This document shows, one piece after another, positions 34,721 to 47,625 of a stretch of 64,000 nt of DNA. The translations under genes and the position numbers were made by a program. How positions within the stretch are numbered: the first letter of the stretch is position 1; every line of letters starts with the position of its first letter. The notes beneath the pieces were generated by a model. It did no database searches, was not told the origin of the DNA, and saw nothing but the letters and a program-made list of their open reading frames with translations. Source of the DNA: Sclerodactyla briareus (lineage: Eukaryota; Echinodermata; Holothuroidea; Dendrochirotida; Sclerodactylidae); the NCBI GenBank assembly GCA_026419785.1, contig JAODTK010000954.1, positions 62,001 through 126,000 on the forward strand, given 5' to 3'.

Positions 34721-37440
34721 CTACCATTAGAATGAAGTAATTGTCTAGCTAACTATACATGTTGAGTTGAAGATGTAGTTTTAAACAACTCTGAGAGAGA
34801 ATTCCCACCCATTGAAATGCTATCGTAAAATTTGGTTGAACTGGTCCCACCGAATTCGCATATTTTATGCTGACATTTAGTCCGTTCATGAACCTGCCAT
34901 CTCGATTATATGCCAAAGTCAAACAACATCATTAGAGTTTGTATGGTCCTGGCATAATCTTGCTAAGAGCTATAAACAATAATCTATGGAATGAGCAAAT
35001 ATCATTTAATTATGGTGATGGTACCTTAATTCAGATTCGATCACCTACAACACTCTAAAATTATGATTAGATCACCTACTCCTAAATTTTGTTGCCATTA
35101 ATGTGATCAATCAGCTATAGCTGAAACCATACAACAACATGCCCATTATTTCAATGTGGTTGCTTTCCCGGTTCTTGCTATCGCGATGTGTCAGTGGACA
35201 TGTTCGTCTGGGAATGGTTTCACAATAACTCTTGGCAGTCGGCTGTAACAGTCCCATGAGCATGAATCTTTTGCTCCCCAGGTTCTGAAAAAGTGGTCGG
35301 ATCCTGGGGATTCACTGTTGTCTGTTGGATTGCACAAACCATGGTGGTCCCTGGAACAGGTTTTATGGTACAACAACCAATTACACACCCCTGCCTTGAT
35401 TCATTTGACCACTTCTTGAGAAGAGTAGGTGAGTTATCCAAGATCAAAATAACAGAATTCCTATTGAAGGCTTTAATTGCTTCCTGAATGTCGTTGAAAA
35501 GCTGTAATCAGCAAGTGAGATCAGAAGAAGCCTATGGGCAGAGAAATTGAATTATTGGTGAAATTGTGTTACACACTGATGGCTACTTAACCAGTAGTCT
35601 TTTTGTGTATGGTACCGAGATGGAATTATCTGCAGGTTTAGCTTCAAATTTAGCATTGTAGTTTCTGTTTTGAGTGTGTTCAAGCTATTATTCCTCCTCA
35701 TAACCATTAGACGTGGCTGTTGTGTGCAATAGCCAAGAGGTGGATAATACAGTGGTGGAGGCTGCACATTGGCAATGGGTGCAGCCAGTCATGTAAGAGG
35801 TGGCCGGAGCCCGCGGCAGCCCCCCGAAGGCCATGGCCATCGCTTTTGGTCAATGGCCTCTGAGCCCCAAAAGTTGACTTCTTCTCAAGGCCAGCTCTGA
35901 GTGGGAGCCAAACACTAGTTATGTTGGCCATTATATTATATACTATTCAAATTTTTCTCAAAGCATGGGGGTTTTTTCGTGGCTCCTGTGACAGAATTGT
36001 ACTTATATTAAGGCTACTGCACAGTTGCCTATCCAGCCTCAGATGGGATTATTGTTAGGGTATTTTTTCTATTGTACTTGATCCAACATTTTCAGAGTTT
36101 CAGAAGGGAGGGTAACTTTTCTCATATTCATACAGCATTAACACACAATACTTCTGGATAGGGAAGTGGGTTGGCAAGATTTTTCGGGGAAGGGTCAACT
36201 CATTTCCATATTGAGCATTGTTCTATATGAATCCTAAATGTATAGAGTGCCTAATCCACTTGCTCGAGGACAGTGGGATTGCTGCAGTTGCGAATTTTTC
36301 AATTTGCCACTGTATATTTTTCAAACCCACTCATTCTATTCCTTAATCTATATACTGTATGGCAATTGCACTTATTCCTTTCTGATTTTCATCCTATAAT
36401 TTTTTTCAAGGAGGGTGGGATAGGCAAATGATTTCTAATTAATACTCTAATGTCTCTGAGTTCATAATTACTGCCTTTTTTAGGGTTATTTTTTGTATAT
36501 ACGAGAGCCTAAGAGGCTACTCTGAAATTGACTCTTACTAAATTCAAAATTCTGAGGCTACGGCACACTTGCCTGTCCATGCGCCACAACATTGCAGTTA
36601 CTACTGCCGCATCTTGCAATAAAAACCTTGCATTCTGTCTTTAGGGGTGGAGGGTGGAGGTGATTTGCAAGTTTTTTTTTTTGTTTTGTTCTCTTATATT
36701 TGCTTTTATTATTCAGATAGTTGTAATATTCATATGAGCATAATTCCATCTAAATCACATTCTTAAGTTCACAAAATTGCACATTTAGGGTGGGGGGTCA
36801 TCCTCTTTTGATGGATTTGCCTACTCTCAATAGCATCTCCCTTCCCTTTGCACATGCATTTCCTAAAAACTACAATTATCTCAGGCTGACCACACTAAAT
36901 GGTTTGCAGTATGCAAGGGAAGTTGAAACTCATCACTCAAATACTCCTCAGTGGGCTACCGAGCAATTCCCAAGGGCTTTGTTTATAGCATTGGGGTGCC
37001 TTGTTGTTATAATTCTGAAAACATGTTCTCCAAACTGGTAGTTTCCGTTCAAAACAGTACTGACAGTTGAGTGAATGGATATTGCATAAATGCCTTAATT
37101 TTGGACATCATAGTAGTGTGTGGGGAAATTTGTGAAGGGGGGGGGGGGGTTTGCAGCTAATGGGAAGTAACCCATTATGGGGGAATAGAGAGTAATCAAG
37201 GAAATTCAATTTATATGGGGTTACTAGTGGATTCAGTTTTTTTTCCAAATTTGTAATTTGGAATCATTGATGAAGAGTGATTGGGGGGGGGGGGGGGGGG
37301 GGGGGTGGGGGTGGGGGGGGGGGGGGGGGGGGGAGTGGGGGGGGGGGTTGGATTGGCAGGCTGAATGGGCGCCCCCAGTATGGGAAATGAAGAGATAAAG
37401 GAAATTTGAATTGAAATTCAAATTTGGGGATTAGCACGGA
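34721..37440 (-). other. Intron
   Basis: No exon or RNA gene recognised. Contains homopolymer G tracts at 37,137-37,149 and 37,284-37,346 (the latter about 60 bases with few interruptions), and a T run at 36,672-36,684. Coding frames here are short and unconvincing. Confidence 0.45.
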
Positions 37441-38711
37441 ACCCTGCTTTCAAAATATGTAATTGAAGCATTTTGCATGATGGCCCTAGAACAACATTTG
37501 GCACCTTCAGCCAGAAGTTCCGGACAAATTTGATGGACACTAACCAGGAGCATTACATATAAGGAAATAATTGGAACTTGAGATGCATTCGAGACTATAT
37601 GTGTTTAATTCCAAGGAAGTTCAAGTGGAACCTTGGATCAGCACTGTGCAACTGTGCAACTGAATTTGTAGGAGATACAGTTTTGCAGTCTTTCAATATT
37701 GGGCCCTAGGGCCCAACTGGGCCCTGGACCCAAAATTCCCGAACACCCCCCCGATGGCCCTCTACCCAGGCCATTAACATGTAAAATCAATTGCAGCTGT
37801 GGGAAGAGATGCATTGGTAGTACCATTGTGAGAAATTCCATAAAATGGGCCGACGGGCCCGAGTGGAACCTTGGACCCAAATTCCTGAACAACCCCCAAA
37901 GGTACAGCTGTCAGACCATTATTCTACTGAATTTCACACTGTGCACTAAAATTTGGAAGAGGAGAAGAAAAAAAAGCATTTTGTGAAATTCAACATGATG
38001 GGCCCCAGGCCCCACGGGCCTTGAAGACCTAATTCCCAGGGCACCCTAAAGCTATGGTATTAGACCCCATCACTACTGAACATCAATCCTGTGCAACAAA
38101 TTTGTAGGAATACAAGATTTTATGGTATTTCATATAATGGGCCTATGGCCCAAAGTTGGTCCTAAGCCCAATTCCCGACACCCCCGATGGCCATCTACCA
38201 TTACACAGGAACGCATTACATGTAACCTATAAGAACATCAAATGAAATCGTGTGGGAGGAGAATGTATTCGAGTACTATTGTGTGAAATTTCATAAATGG
38301 GCCTTCGGGCCGAGTGGGCATTGGACCAAAAATTTCCGGAACGGGACCACAAGTATGGCTGTTAGACCATCATAATTACGAACATCGCACTTGTGCACTC
38401 AAATTTGTAGTAGGAGATACATTTTAAAATTTTACACTAATGGCCGTATTGCCCCTTTAATTGGCTTTGACCTTGACCTTCACAAGGTCAAACATGTCCC
38501 ATGGGTCTTTATACATTGTGGTCCAAGTTTGGTCGACATCCTCGCAGACTGGACTATTTTGGGAGCCAAAAGGCATTTTTAAACACTGGATAGATAGATA
38601 GATAGATAGATAGTAGATCGATGATAGAATGTATATAAATAGTAAGATGGATAGATAGATGACATGCAGATTCAATAGCAGCTCAACCAGCATAGTGGTT
38701 TGAGCTAAAAA
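37441..38711 (+). mobile_element. Composite hairpin-ended repeat, long copy
   Basis: The clearest copy of the family. Internal subrepeats carry paired GGGCCC blocks (37,700-37,730, 37,850-37,862, 37,998-38,020, 38,137-38,155), CCAAATTCCTGAACA, TACAGCTGTCAGACCAT and CTGTGCACTAAAATTTG. The 3' module follows: GCCCCTTTAATTGGC, TTGACCTTCACAAGGTC, CATTGTGGTCCAAGTTTGG, GGGAGCCAAAAGGCA, a clean GATA tract (38,590-38,616) and the terminal hairpin 38,674-38,709 ending GAGCTAAA. No open frame of a transposase or replicase is present. Confidence 0.85.
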
Positions 38712-41700
38712 AACGATAGGGTTCCTGTAACTCCCCATGATGACGAAGCTATACACCAATTTTGAACCAGAAAGCCAAAAGGCTTAGTGTGCCTTGACTG
38801 CTGTGTCTGGCAACCCATAGGCAGACATAACGTGACAAATTTCTATCTTTACCAACCAACTAATAGGGTATGTACCCTTGACAAGAAAGCTACAAATAAA
38901 TTTCAAGGTTTTCAGACTTTGAACTCTGTTAACCTTAGGTGACCTGACCTCCGCCTGCCCCATAACAATAGGGTTCATGTACTCATCATGGGGAATCCCA
39001 AAAACCAAGTATGATCCTCATTCACCCCGCCCTTTAAACCAGAAACAATAGGGTTCCTGTCTCTCGCCATAAGGAAGATACGCCCCCGTAATGTCAACTG
39101 ACAGACCCAACGTTCTGGACTTATTCGTGTTTAACAAGGTGTCGACTTTGTTGACCTCTGGTGACCTCAGATGAGACCTCTGACCCACCCCAAAACCATA
39201 GGTTCATGTACTCATCATGGGGAACACACATACCAGATGAGCTTCACAATCCCTCCCTGATGGGTTCGAGTTATCTTGTTTACCAGCCAAAATTGGCCAA
39301 AATATCAAATTTCACAAATGGTTCGTATTTTCGACCAAATTAACCCCGACCTGAACCAAAAACAAAGGGTTCCTGTACTCCCCATAAGAAATCTCTATAC
39401 ACTGATTTCACAACTGATCGGCCACAATTATGGACTTATCGTGTTCCAAGGTTCTCAGACTTTGACTTGGGGTGACCTCAGATGACCTCTGACCTGACCC
39501 CAAAACAATAGGGTTCATGTTTAACTCATCCCTGGGGAACAAACACATACCAAGTATGAGCTTCACATCATCCAGGTGGGGTCCGAGTTATCTTGTTTAC
39601 AATCCAAAATTGGCCAAAAACAATTTTTCACAAATGTTCTATTTTCGACCAAAATTCACCCCGACCTGAACCAAAAAACATAGGGGTCACGTCTCCCATA
39701 AGAAGCCTATACACCTGATTTCAACTTAATCGAAACCAACAATTATGGATTGAGCGTGTTTACAAGGTTCTCAGACTTTGACTTCTGGACCTTCAGATGA
39801 ACTCTGAACCTGACCCCAAAACAATAGGGTTATGTAACTCATCATGGGGAACACATACAAGTATGAAGTTCATCCATCCAGGGGGGCGAGTTGAGTATCG
39901 TGGTTACAAGCCAAAATTGGCCAAAAATATCAATATCTATTTTTCGACCAAAATTCACCCGACTGAACCCAAAAAACAATAGGGTCACTTTACTCCATGA
40001 GAAGAAGTCTTTGAAACCTAATTCCAACATTGATAAGACAAACAATATGTGACTTATCGTGTTTTTACCAAGGTTTTCAGACTTGATCTGGTGACCTCAG
40101 ATTGCCCTCTGACCCGGACCCAAACAATAGGGTCAGTACTCATCATGGGGCAACCACCATCCAAGTAGAGCTGTATCCATCCACGGTGGGGTCGAGTTAT
40201 CGTGTTTTTACAAGCCAAAATTGGCCAAAAATCAAATAATCTATTTTCGCCAAAATTCATTCCGACCTGAACTAAAAACACTGAGGTTTCCGTACTCCCC
40301 ATACGAAAGCTTAACCTAATTTTCACTTGATCAGGACCAACATTATGGACTATCGATGTTTACATGTTTTCGGACTTGACTCTGGTGACCTCAGTGAGAC
40401 CTCTGACCTGACTCCCAAAACAATAGGTTCATGCTCATCATGGGGAACCAACAATACCAAGATATGAGCTTTATCCATCCGTGTGGGTCGAGGTATCGTG
40501 TTTACAAGCCAAAATGGCCAAAATATCAAATTTTCAACAAATTTTTCATTGTCGACCAAAATACCCCCCACCTGACCAGAAAACATAGGGTTCATGACTC
40601 ACATCAAGAAAGCTATACACATGATTCGACTTGATCAGACCACTTTTGGGGACTTATCGTGTTTACAAGGTTTTCAGACTTGACCTTGGGTGACCTAGCT
40701 ACTCTTGACCGGACCCCAAAAAACAATAGGGTTCATGTACTCATCATGGGGACAACAACATACCAAGTATGAGCTTCATCCATCGGGTGGGCTGTAGAGT
40801 TACGTGGTTTACAAGCCAAAATTGGCCCCAAGATATCAAATTTTCACAAATTTTCTATTGTTTTTTATAATTTAATAAAATTAAAAAAACGAAAAACAAT
40901 AGGGTTCCTGTACTCCCCATAAGAAAGCTATAAACCCTGATTTCGACTTATCCGACACCAACCTTCTGATTATCGTTTTCAAGGTTTTCAGACTTTGACC
41001 TCTGGTGACCGCAGATAAAGACCCTCTGACCTGACCCCAAACAATAGGGTCATGTACTCCATGGGGAACATACATAATGAGTATGAGCTTCATCACACCA
41101 TCCTCCGGGTGGGGTCGAGTTAATCGGTTTACAAGCCAAAAATTGGCAATATATCAAATTTTTTTCCACAAATTTTCTATTTTTTGACCAAAATTCACTC
41201 CCGACCTGAACCCAAAACAATAGGGTTCCTGTACTCCCCATAAGAAACTATACACCAATTTCCAACTTGATCCGACCAAACGTAACAACCATTCTGGCTT
41301 ATCGTGTTTTTACAAGGTTTTCAGAACTTTGACTCTGGTGCCATCAGATAACCTCTGACCTGACCCGCAAACGATAGGGTTCATGGTACTCATCATGGGG
41401 AACACACTCCAGTATGAGCTTCATCCATCCAGGTGGGGTCATTTATCGTGTTTACAATCGAAATTGGACAAAATATTTGCTTTTCACAAATGTTCTATTT
41501 TTCAGACCAAAATTCACACCCGTCCTGAACCAAAAACAATAGGGTTCCTGTCTCCCCATAATAAAGCAGACACCCATTTCAACTGATCCGACCAACCATT
41601 CTGGACTTATCTTGTTTACTAGGTTTTCAGCCTTTGACCTCTTGTGACCTCAGAATGACCTCTGACTCTGACCCAAAACAATAGGGTTCATGTACTCATC

Positions 41701-42110
41701 AATGGGGACACACATACCAAGTATGAGCCTTACCTACCCAGACCTGATCAAGTTATCGTGTTTCCAACTGGTCTTCGACACACACACATACCACACACAC
41801 ACCCCCACGAACAGACACACACACACACCACACACACACACCCCACACACCACACACAAACCACACACCCACACACACACACAACGTGACGCATAGATTG
41901 CTTGACTTCGTCAAGGAACAAAAACACGATAACTCCATGGAGTTAGCGGTTTACAGCGGTTGTAATTACTTCGACCTTCGCGTGACATCAGATGGCATCT
42001 GACTGACCAAAAACAAAAGGGTTCTCATGAACTCAACATGGGGAACATACTATCATTGAGTATGAGCTCATTATCAGATGGGGTCAAGCGACCATGTGCC
42101 CCCGCTTAAT
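38712..42110. repeat. ~310-bp satellite array, main block
   Basis: About ten head-to-tail monomers. The anchor CAATAGGGTTCATGTACTC (often with a base missing) occurs near 38,962, 39,200, 39,507, 39,824, 40,127, 40,420, 40,727, 41,042, 41,372, 41,685 and, diverged, 42,013. Every monomer repeats the two half-units each carrying AATAGGGTTC and TTATCGTGTTTACAAG. Just before the anchor lies a cluster of TGACCT motifs. Most copies differ by single missing bases. No coding content; short frames inside are by-products. Located in the intron between the 44- and 31-kb EGF exons. Confidence 0.93.
41778..41930. repeat. CA microsatellite and terminal hairpin module
   Basis: CA-rich tract at 41,778-41,885 followed by GCATAGATTGCTTGACTTCG and TCAAGGAACAAAAAC. 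The module matches that at 5,835-5,925 and, less well, 50,785-50,875. A further partial monomer follows it to about 42,100. Confidence 0.8.
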
Positions 42111-43957
42111 TCCAGCCAAATATTCATTCGATGCTAAAAAATTATATTTTTGACCAAAAATGAACCCGATTTACATTAGGGCTCTACCGAAATGACTTAA
42201 CTTTGCATGCTGATACGATGGCTGATGATTTCCTTTCAACATCGGCAAGGTTTCGACCCAAGCTGATGATGGGGCATGAACATTAGGTTACTACATATGA
42301 ACCAGTTGGTTTTGTTCCAATGGGTTAGTGTATTGTGATCTCATGAGAACTCTTAAGAAGTGGGCACCCCCACAGCCCTCAATGTAAGCATTCTAAAACA
42401 ATTATTGTGATGAAAATACAATGGTAGCACATATCAGGAACCAGTTTTCATGAAGAAAATGGGAACTTGGGAGCGATTTATCACAAATTTTGTTTTACAA
42501 GCGTTTATGCGCGTAAAAGAAAACATGCATGTATCAGCAGAGAAACTTGTTGCCAGAAAAAATACCATACAGCTAGCAAAGATGGTGATGCGGTTTCAAT
42601 AAACACAAAGCGATGAAACTCCCTATACTCTTCACCACTACCAATTAAATACTGGATACAGATGTGTTTATGAGTGATCTAAAGAGCAAAATGTAATGAG
42701 GGTACATTAACAATCGGGAAAATGCAAACAAGAACCAAAAAATCTCAGCCAACAAGCATACATCAGCAGCATGAAGTGCTACCACAGAATAGCATTCAAT
42801 ATGACAGTTGAAGCTATCCCTAACTAATTGGTAGTGAGTATTCAATAAGGAGGATTACCTACTGTACACAATATGCCTAAGTCAGATTTCCTAGCTCCTA
42901 ATCTGGCGGGACCAACATAGAGGCGCCAATGGCAACCACCACCTTCGACAAAGACCCTCAGTTATTTTCACGCCACCATGAAAGCACTGCCCCAAGATAG
43001 CAACAACATGACAGTGAAGGTAAAGATGTAAGAAGTCAATAGTGTGACAATGATAGGCTATATCCTATACACCATTCAGTCTACATGAGTACCATGCAGA
43101 GGGGTTGGTTTTTCACATCAACATGGAAAAAATCCAAACAGCAACACCTATATGATGACTGAGTAGTTGGAACCTGGGATCAGCCAAAATCAATTATCCA
43201 ACCTTCAATAACCGCTTTCAAAGTCCCCACAGCACAACACTTGCCAAACGCAAAACAGCTCAAACAGCTGGGACATAACGGCAAGTTACACATATATCTT
43301 GGCCAAACGGAAAATTGAACTTGGACCAAGTGAATCATTCCAATGTAGACCAAAGCTATCAACATATTTATTGTTACAATTGAACTTTACCCCTACCTTG
43401 AAGAAGAGTCATATAGACTTCCCAAGGTTCAGCAGCTATTGTATATATATATATAATATATATTTCAATTCTTCTTGTTATTTTGAATGCCTAGTTTTCC
43501 TTATTTGACAATTTCAAGTTTTATATTTGGAATACTCTGACAGGATGCAGCAATATTGACTTTAGTTGAATATTTACCCGGTATCAATGTCCATAAAAGT
43601 GTTTAGCCCACACCCCTCCCACATCAGTTCATGTTCTGGCCCATTGTAGTGAAACATAGCAATCAAGCTTCCAACATTCTCCACAAGGCTTAAGAAGAAA
43701 GTTTCAACCCTTCAACATTTATTAGGGGTCCTCCCCTCTGTGTGGCACTACATGATCACTAACCCCCACCACAAACCACAAAACAAACATGACGTAGACA
43801 CTCCAAGTCTCAATCTATTCCTTTATATTGGCTGGGTGTACCATTACACATTGTGTTTTTCTATGTTCCCACTAAACGACCGCAAATAACACTCCAACCA
43901 CAACACACATTTCCCACGTGAACACAACGTGAAGTCCATACTTGTCTCATAACGGAC
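42111..43957 (-). other. Intron
   Basis: No exon or RNA gene recognised. Includes a short TA-rich tract at 43,440-43,462. The rest is unassigned AT-rich sequence. Confidence 0.45.
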
Positions 43958-44195
43958 CTGCATGTCCGGTGTGCAGTTACACATTGCCCAGTGCGTTCCG
44001 CTAATGCAGGTAGCGTATTCTGACAGGCCAGGCCCCCACCAGTCGATTTATTCATTGCTGCAGTCGGTTGCCGTTGAAACCAATGTAGCAATTGCCGTAG
44101 CACCTTGATGGCGTCGCTCTCAAACCATGATGCAGGTCCCAATTATTCGTAGCACTCCATGTCGGCACAGGGGCCCACATACTGGCACTTATCTC
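43958..44195 (-). CDS. EGF-module exon of membrane protein
   Basis: Minus-strand exon with acceptor ...CATCCACAG and donor CAG/GTCCGT. It enters in phase 1 with a split codon then DKCQYVGPCADMECYE, the start of an EGF module. After a frame break come GTCIMV and, in another frame, CYGNCYIGFNGN. A second module follows: CSNE, then ACQN, ATCISGTHWAMCNC and TPGHAG if one G is restored before ACATGCAG. Joined in phase 1 to the 31-kb exon this gives C-N-C then eight residues then the C of GDFC, the normal spacing between the fifth and sixth EGF cysteines. At least three frame breaks are present, so the exact cysteine count of the first module is uncertain. The donor, +4 C rather than the usual A, is weak but forced by the phase. 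Confidence 0.78.
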
Positions 44196-44540
44196 CTGTG
44201 GATGAAGGGACAGAATCGTTATGAAGAGTAATTATTTCCTCTCCAGTCTAACAAACTGTAGCCATTTGTAAATCTCGCTCGGCTTTGCTTCAGGTGGGGT
44301 TGTGCATTTTAATTTGTCAGTTACAAAGGCATAATCCAATACTCTACACACGATATAGGGCACAGATAGTGTTAGGCTACGGATAACAGACATGATCTCT
44401 AATATTAGGCACAGTCAAGTTTGATAACTAGAGAACCAAAGGTTCAGTGGCTCAAGTGGTGGACAATATTCAATATGTAGTGAACCTGAGTACGTTGTTT
44501 ATTCGACTGCAGAAATTGAAATGCCCCGATCCCATCATAA
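44196..44540 (-). other. Intron
   Basis: Short intronic stretch between the exon acceptor and the LINE fragment. Nothing recognised. Confidence 0.4.
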
Positions 44541-45380
44541 TAATAGGGCATTCTACTGGAACGTCGGTTGATTGCAACAAAATTATTGAATTTCAGAGTA
44601 AGGACAATCGGGACATGACACCTAAATTACGAACAGAGTGGGAGAAGCAATAATCGCACCACCAGTATTCAAATCACATGGCGGGGTAGGATACCTCCTA
44701 TAGAACTTGACATGAGAAATATATCACTTCTGTTTTGTCATCGTTTAGCGCTAACATATCATTCGTCCCTGGACGGCCTATTACTCCAAGTCCCTGGTGA
44801 AATATAATGTCTTTGACAGGGGTGGTATAAAGAATGGATAGAACTGACTGAGCCCTGCAGACCAACAATTAAAGTGGTATCGCCTTGACATGATCGACCT
44901 GATGATTAATGCGTGTTCTATTCTCAAAATAGGAAATGAACCAGTCAAACACATTTTCAGAGATGCCAAAATGATGGCGCAATCTGTGTAAAAGTATGCC
45001 ATCGTCGAACCTGTCAAAGGCAGCATTTAAATCTAGCAAAATCAGGAAGACCTCATCATTCTGTCCAAAAAACGCATGAAACATTGTGTACTCTAAGAAG
45101 TGCCGTTTCAGTGCTACAACCCTCTGAAGCCGACTGACAACTGGCATAAAGCCCGTGGTGTATGACGTATGAATTCCGTTGCCTGAACATGGATTTCCTC
45201 CATCTTTGGCACAGGAAAATGCATGGAAAAGTTAGATATGGGCTGATAATTTTTCAAGTTATCATTGTCCAGATCACACTTTTTCAACAAGGGACAGACA
45301 GTAGCCTGTTTACATTGCTCAGGAATAAGGCCCGACCTAAAGAAAGAAAGAATTGCTTATCTCATTGATGATGGGTATAC
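44541..45380 (-). mobile_element. L2/CR1-like LINE fragment, RT core
   Basis: The minus strand reads through the RT core. Near 45,140-45,090 in shifted frames is CSTETALLRV. Near 45,050 comes VFLILLDLNAAFD, then GILLHRLRHHFGI and FDWFISYFENRT (to 44,910). After a break YTTPVKDIIF lies near 44,800. LNDDKTEVIYFS is at 44,755-44,720 and SVRNLGVM near 44,625. The first catalytic aspartate block (AAFD) is intact and the YADD block is not visible. A 5'- and 3'-truncated dead copy, related in type to the one at 3.1-4.4 kb and in the same orientation as the EGF gene. Confidence 0.88.
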
Positions 45381-45585
45381 ATCACTGGCACATTGCTAGA
45401 GGGGAGCAACTGGAATGGGATCAATAAACACTAATTTAGGAATTGGCCAAGTTTGGTCAACGTTCATCGAAGATTGACCAATTGGGGCCAAAAAAACGAT
45501 GTGGACAGACTGGATGGATGGATAGATAGAGCAGATAGACACCAAACCATTATAATAGCTTAGCTGATTTGAGCTGAAAATTACA
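45381..45585 (+). mobile_element. Composite repeat, 3' end only
   Basis: Carries GGCCAAGTTTGGTCAACG, AGATTGACCAATTGGGGCC, a TGGATGGATAGATAGAGC tract and the terminal hairpin region 45,551-45,579 with TTTGAGCTGAAA. The internal subrepeats are missing. Confidence 0.75.
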
Positions 45586-46980
45586 GGTAAATCACAAAAC
45601 TTGACAATTGACATTGATAATCATGAATGCAATGCACTCTTGTTTGTCAATGTCTCTAGAATTCGCTCAATTCAAAGTTAGCCAATTGTGTGTTTGACTG
45701 ACTAAATGCGCTTGTGAAATGGCTAGCTGTCAGCAGGTGGCATCCGCATGAGACTAAACCCTAAATGCCTGTTGCAAAGACAAAGGGAATGTTCTTGGGA
45801 TGCAATGAAAAATACTTGTGATAGCGGCTTTCTGAAAAATCATTCATTTATTGTTATTATCAGAGTCTGTAAAGGGTGGAAGGTGGGGGATTCAGTGGGG
45901 TTATATACATGGGTTGTTTAGGGCATTCATTCAGTTTTGACACTGCTGCAATTTGCAATATCATATCTACTGGTATGAGCTTCTCCAATGATTACTCAAA
46001 CTTGAGGCAACCCAAAATTGTGCATAGGGATGAATAGGCAATATTACAATGTGCCCTGTTTTATGGAGGATGATGCAACAAACAACTGCAATAACTTGCT
46101 TCTTTGAACCATATACCATATATTTTCTACTAAAATGCTAAAGGTACCAGAGGACTCGGTCTCAGACTCAAATATTGAGGACTCCGGTCCTTGCACTCGG
46201 GCTGGGATTGGCAAGACTCGTCAGTATTCTCTTTGTTCAATTCCATGGGTACGAACAAATTCTTCCCATTAGTCACCTATTATGACAGACAGGAATAGCC
46301 TACCTAGGCCAATTCTGCACTGCATAGCATGTCTAACAAGTGTTGTGAAAATGAAACTGAACGAAAAATTGCACTGAATGGGCCGATAGCCAACATGTGA
46401 CACATTACTAGTTCAATTTCAATCATCAATTTATGACGGACACCAATAGGAAGTCAGCTGATTAGAGGAAGACTTGGTTTGTGTAATTACAGGAATGTGG
46501 TCCCATCAACTTGCCTGATGACTGAAGCATTGTAGCTGGTGGCTAGTTAACAGGTTACTATATACTATGGAGCTATGTCATAGATCGCATTGGAAACAAG
46601 GGGCAGGACATTGACGTCTTGGCGTTCTAGCAATCAAGTGTGCGGCATTATTCTGAAAATGTTCGGATTTTGGCGGCACCTCATCAGGGATACCCCATAG
46701 CAATCCATTACAATTCTCCTGGAGGTGACAAGGGTTTTGGTAGAAGCACATGACCATATTTTGCAAGTGGCATTTGTAACAGATTTGATGACATTGTTAA
46801 CATGAACTTCATTGCCAAAGATGAGTCACCATACAAGATTCCGGATAGGTCATCTGAACATCAAGCCCGTCAAATTTGATCTTAATGTATATTGATGGTG
46901 GATAGTAACCTAGGAGACCAAAGTAATATAACTTTGGCTTCATCAGAATTCAATTGCACCAAAGAACCACACAAATTCAA
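45586..46980 (-). other. Intron
   Basis: No exon, RNA gene or regular repeat recognised. Confidence 0.45.
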
Positions 46981-47175
46981 CTGATCACGCCAGATCCTGG
47001 GACTATGGGTGTTTACAAGGTTCCAGACCTTGATGTCTATTGACCTAAGATCACCTGAACTGAGAACAATAGGGGATCTGTATGCGGAAACACACATAAC
47101 AGTATGGTTGCATCAACTCTGAACTGATCAAGTTATGTTTTATAAGGCCTGTACAAGCCACCCATACACACATAA
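46981..47175. repeat. Partial ~310-bp satellite monomer
   Basis: Phrases GTGTTTACAAGGTTCCAGAC, GACCTAAGATCACCTGAAC, AACAATAGGGGATCTG and ACAAGCCACCCATACACAC mark a rearranged half-monomer. Confidence 0.65.
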
Positions 47176-47625
47176 TGACAGAATGCATACAAATTCCCCT
47201 GACTTTCCAAGTAATGGAAAAATTTATGAACAAAAAAATCAGTCTTGTATGATCTGTCGCAGTCCTCTTGGAGATGAGGATCAGCCCAGAACAGCTTCAG
47301 ACTGGGGGATTGTTAGTTTGAATTTCCTATGAGAATGCTAATAAGCAATGCTAAGTAGGGAACTGAGAGGAATTCAAAGAATACACTGTTACTGAATCTC
47401 TAAGAGTGATTGGCCAGGTGTCTATAAACCGTAACAGTAATATTGGTAAAGATTTCTCCCCAACCACCAACAACCTTTGATTCACATGTCTTGCTACTTT
47501 TCGATTGCCGGATCGTCATACATCAAACGTGCATCAATAAAAGTGCGCTCCATGCAAACATTTTACGGCTACAAATTGTTTCGAATATAACAACCTAATA
47601 GATCGAGTTCCATGCATACAATGTT
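47176..47625 (-). other. Intron
   Basis: Nothing recognised besides a short frame with no family resemblance. Confidence 0.4.

Noticed and set aside
41753-41938. Cys/Val-rich minus-strand frame over the CA tract
   Set aside because: It is the translation of a CA/GT microsatellite.
42895-43000. A slightly GC-richer stretch considered as another EGF exon
   Set aside because: No EGF cysteine pattern in any minus-strand frame and no phase-1 splice sites.
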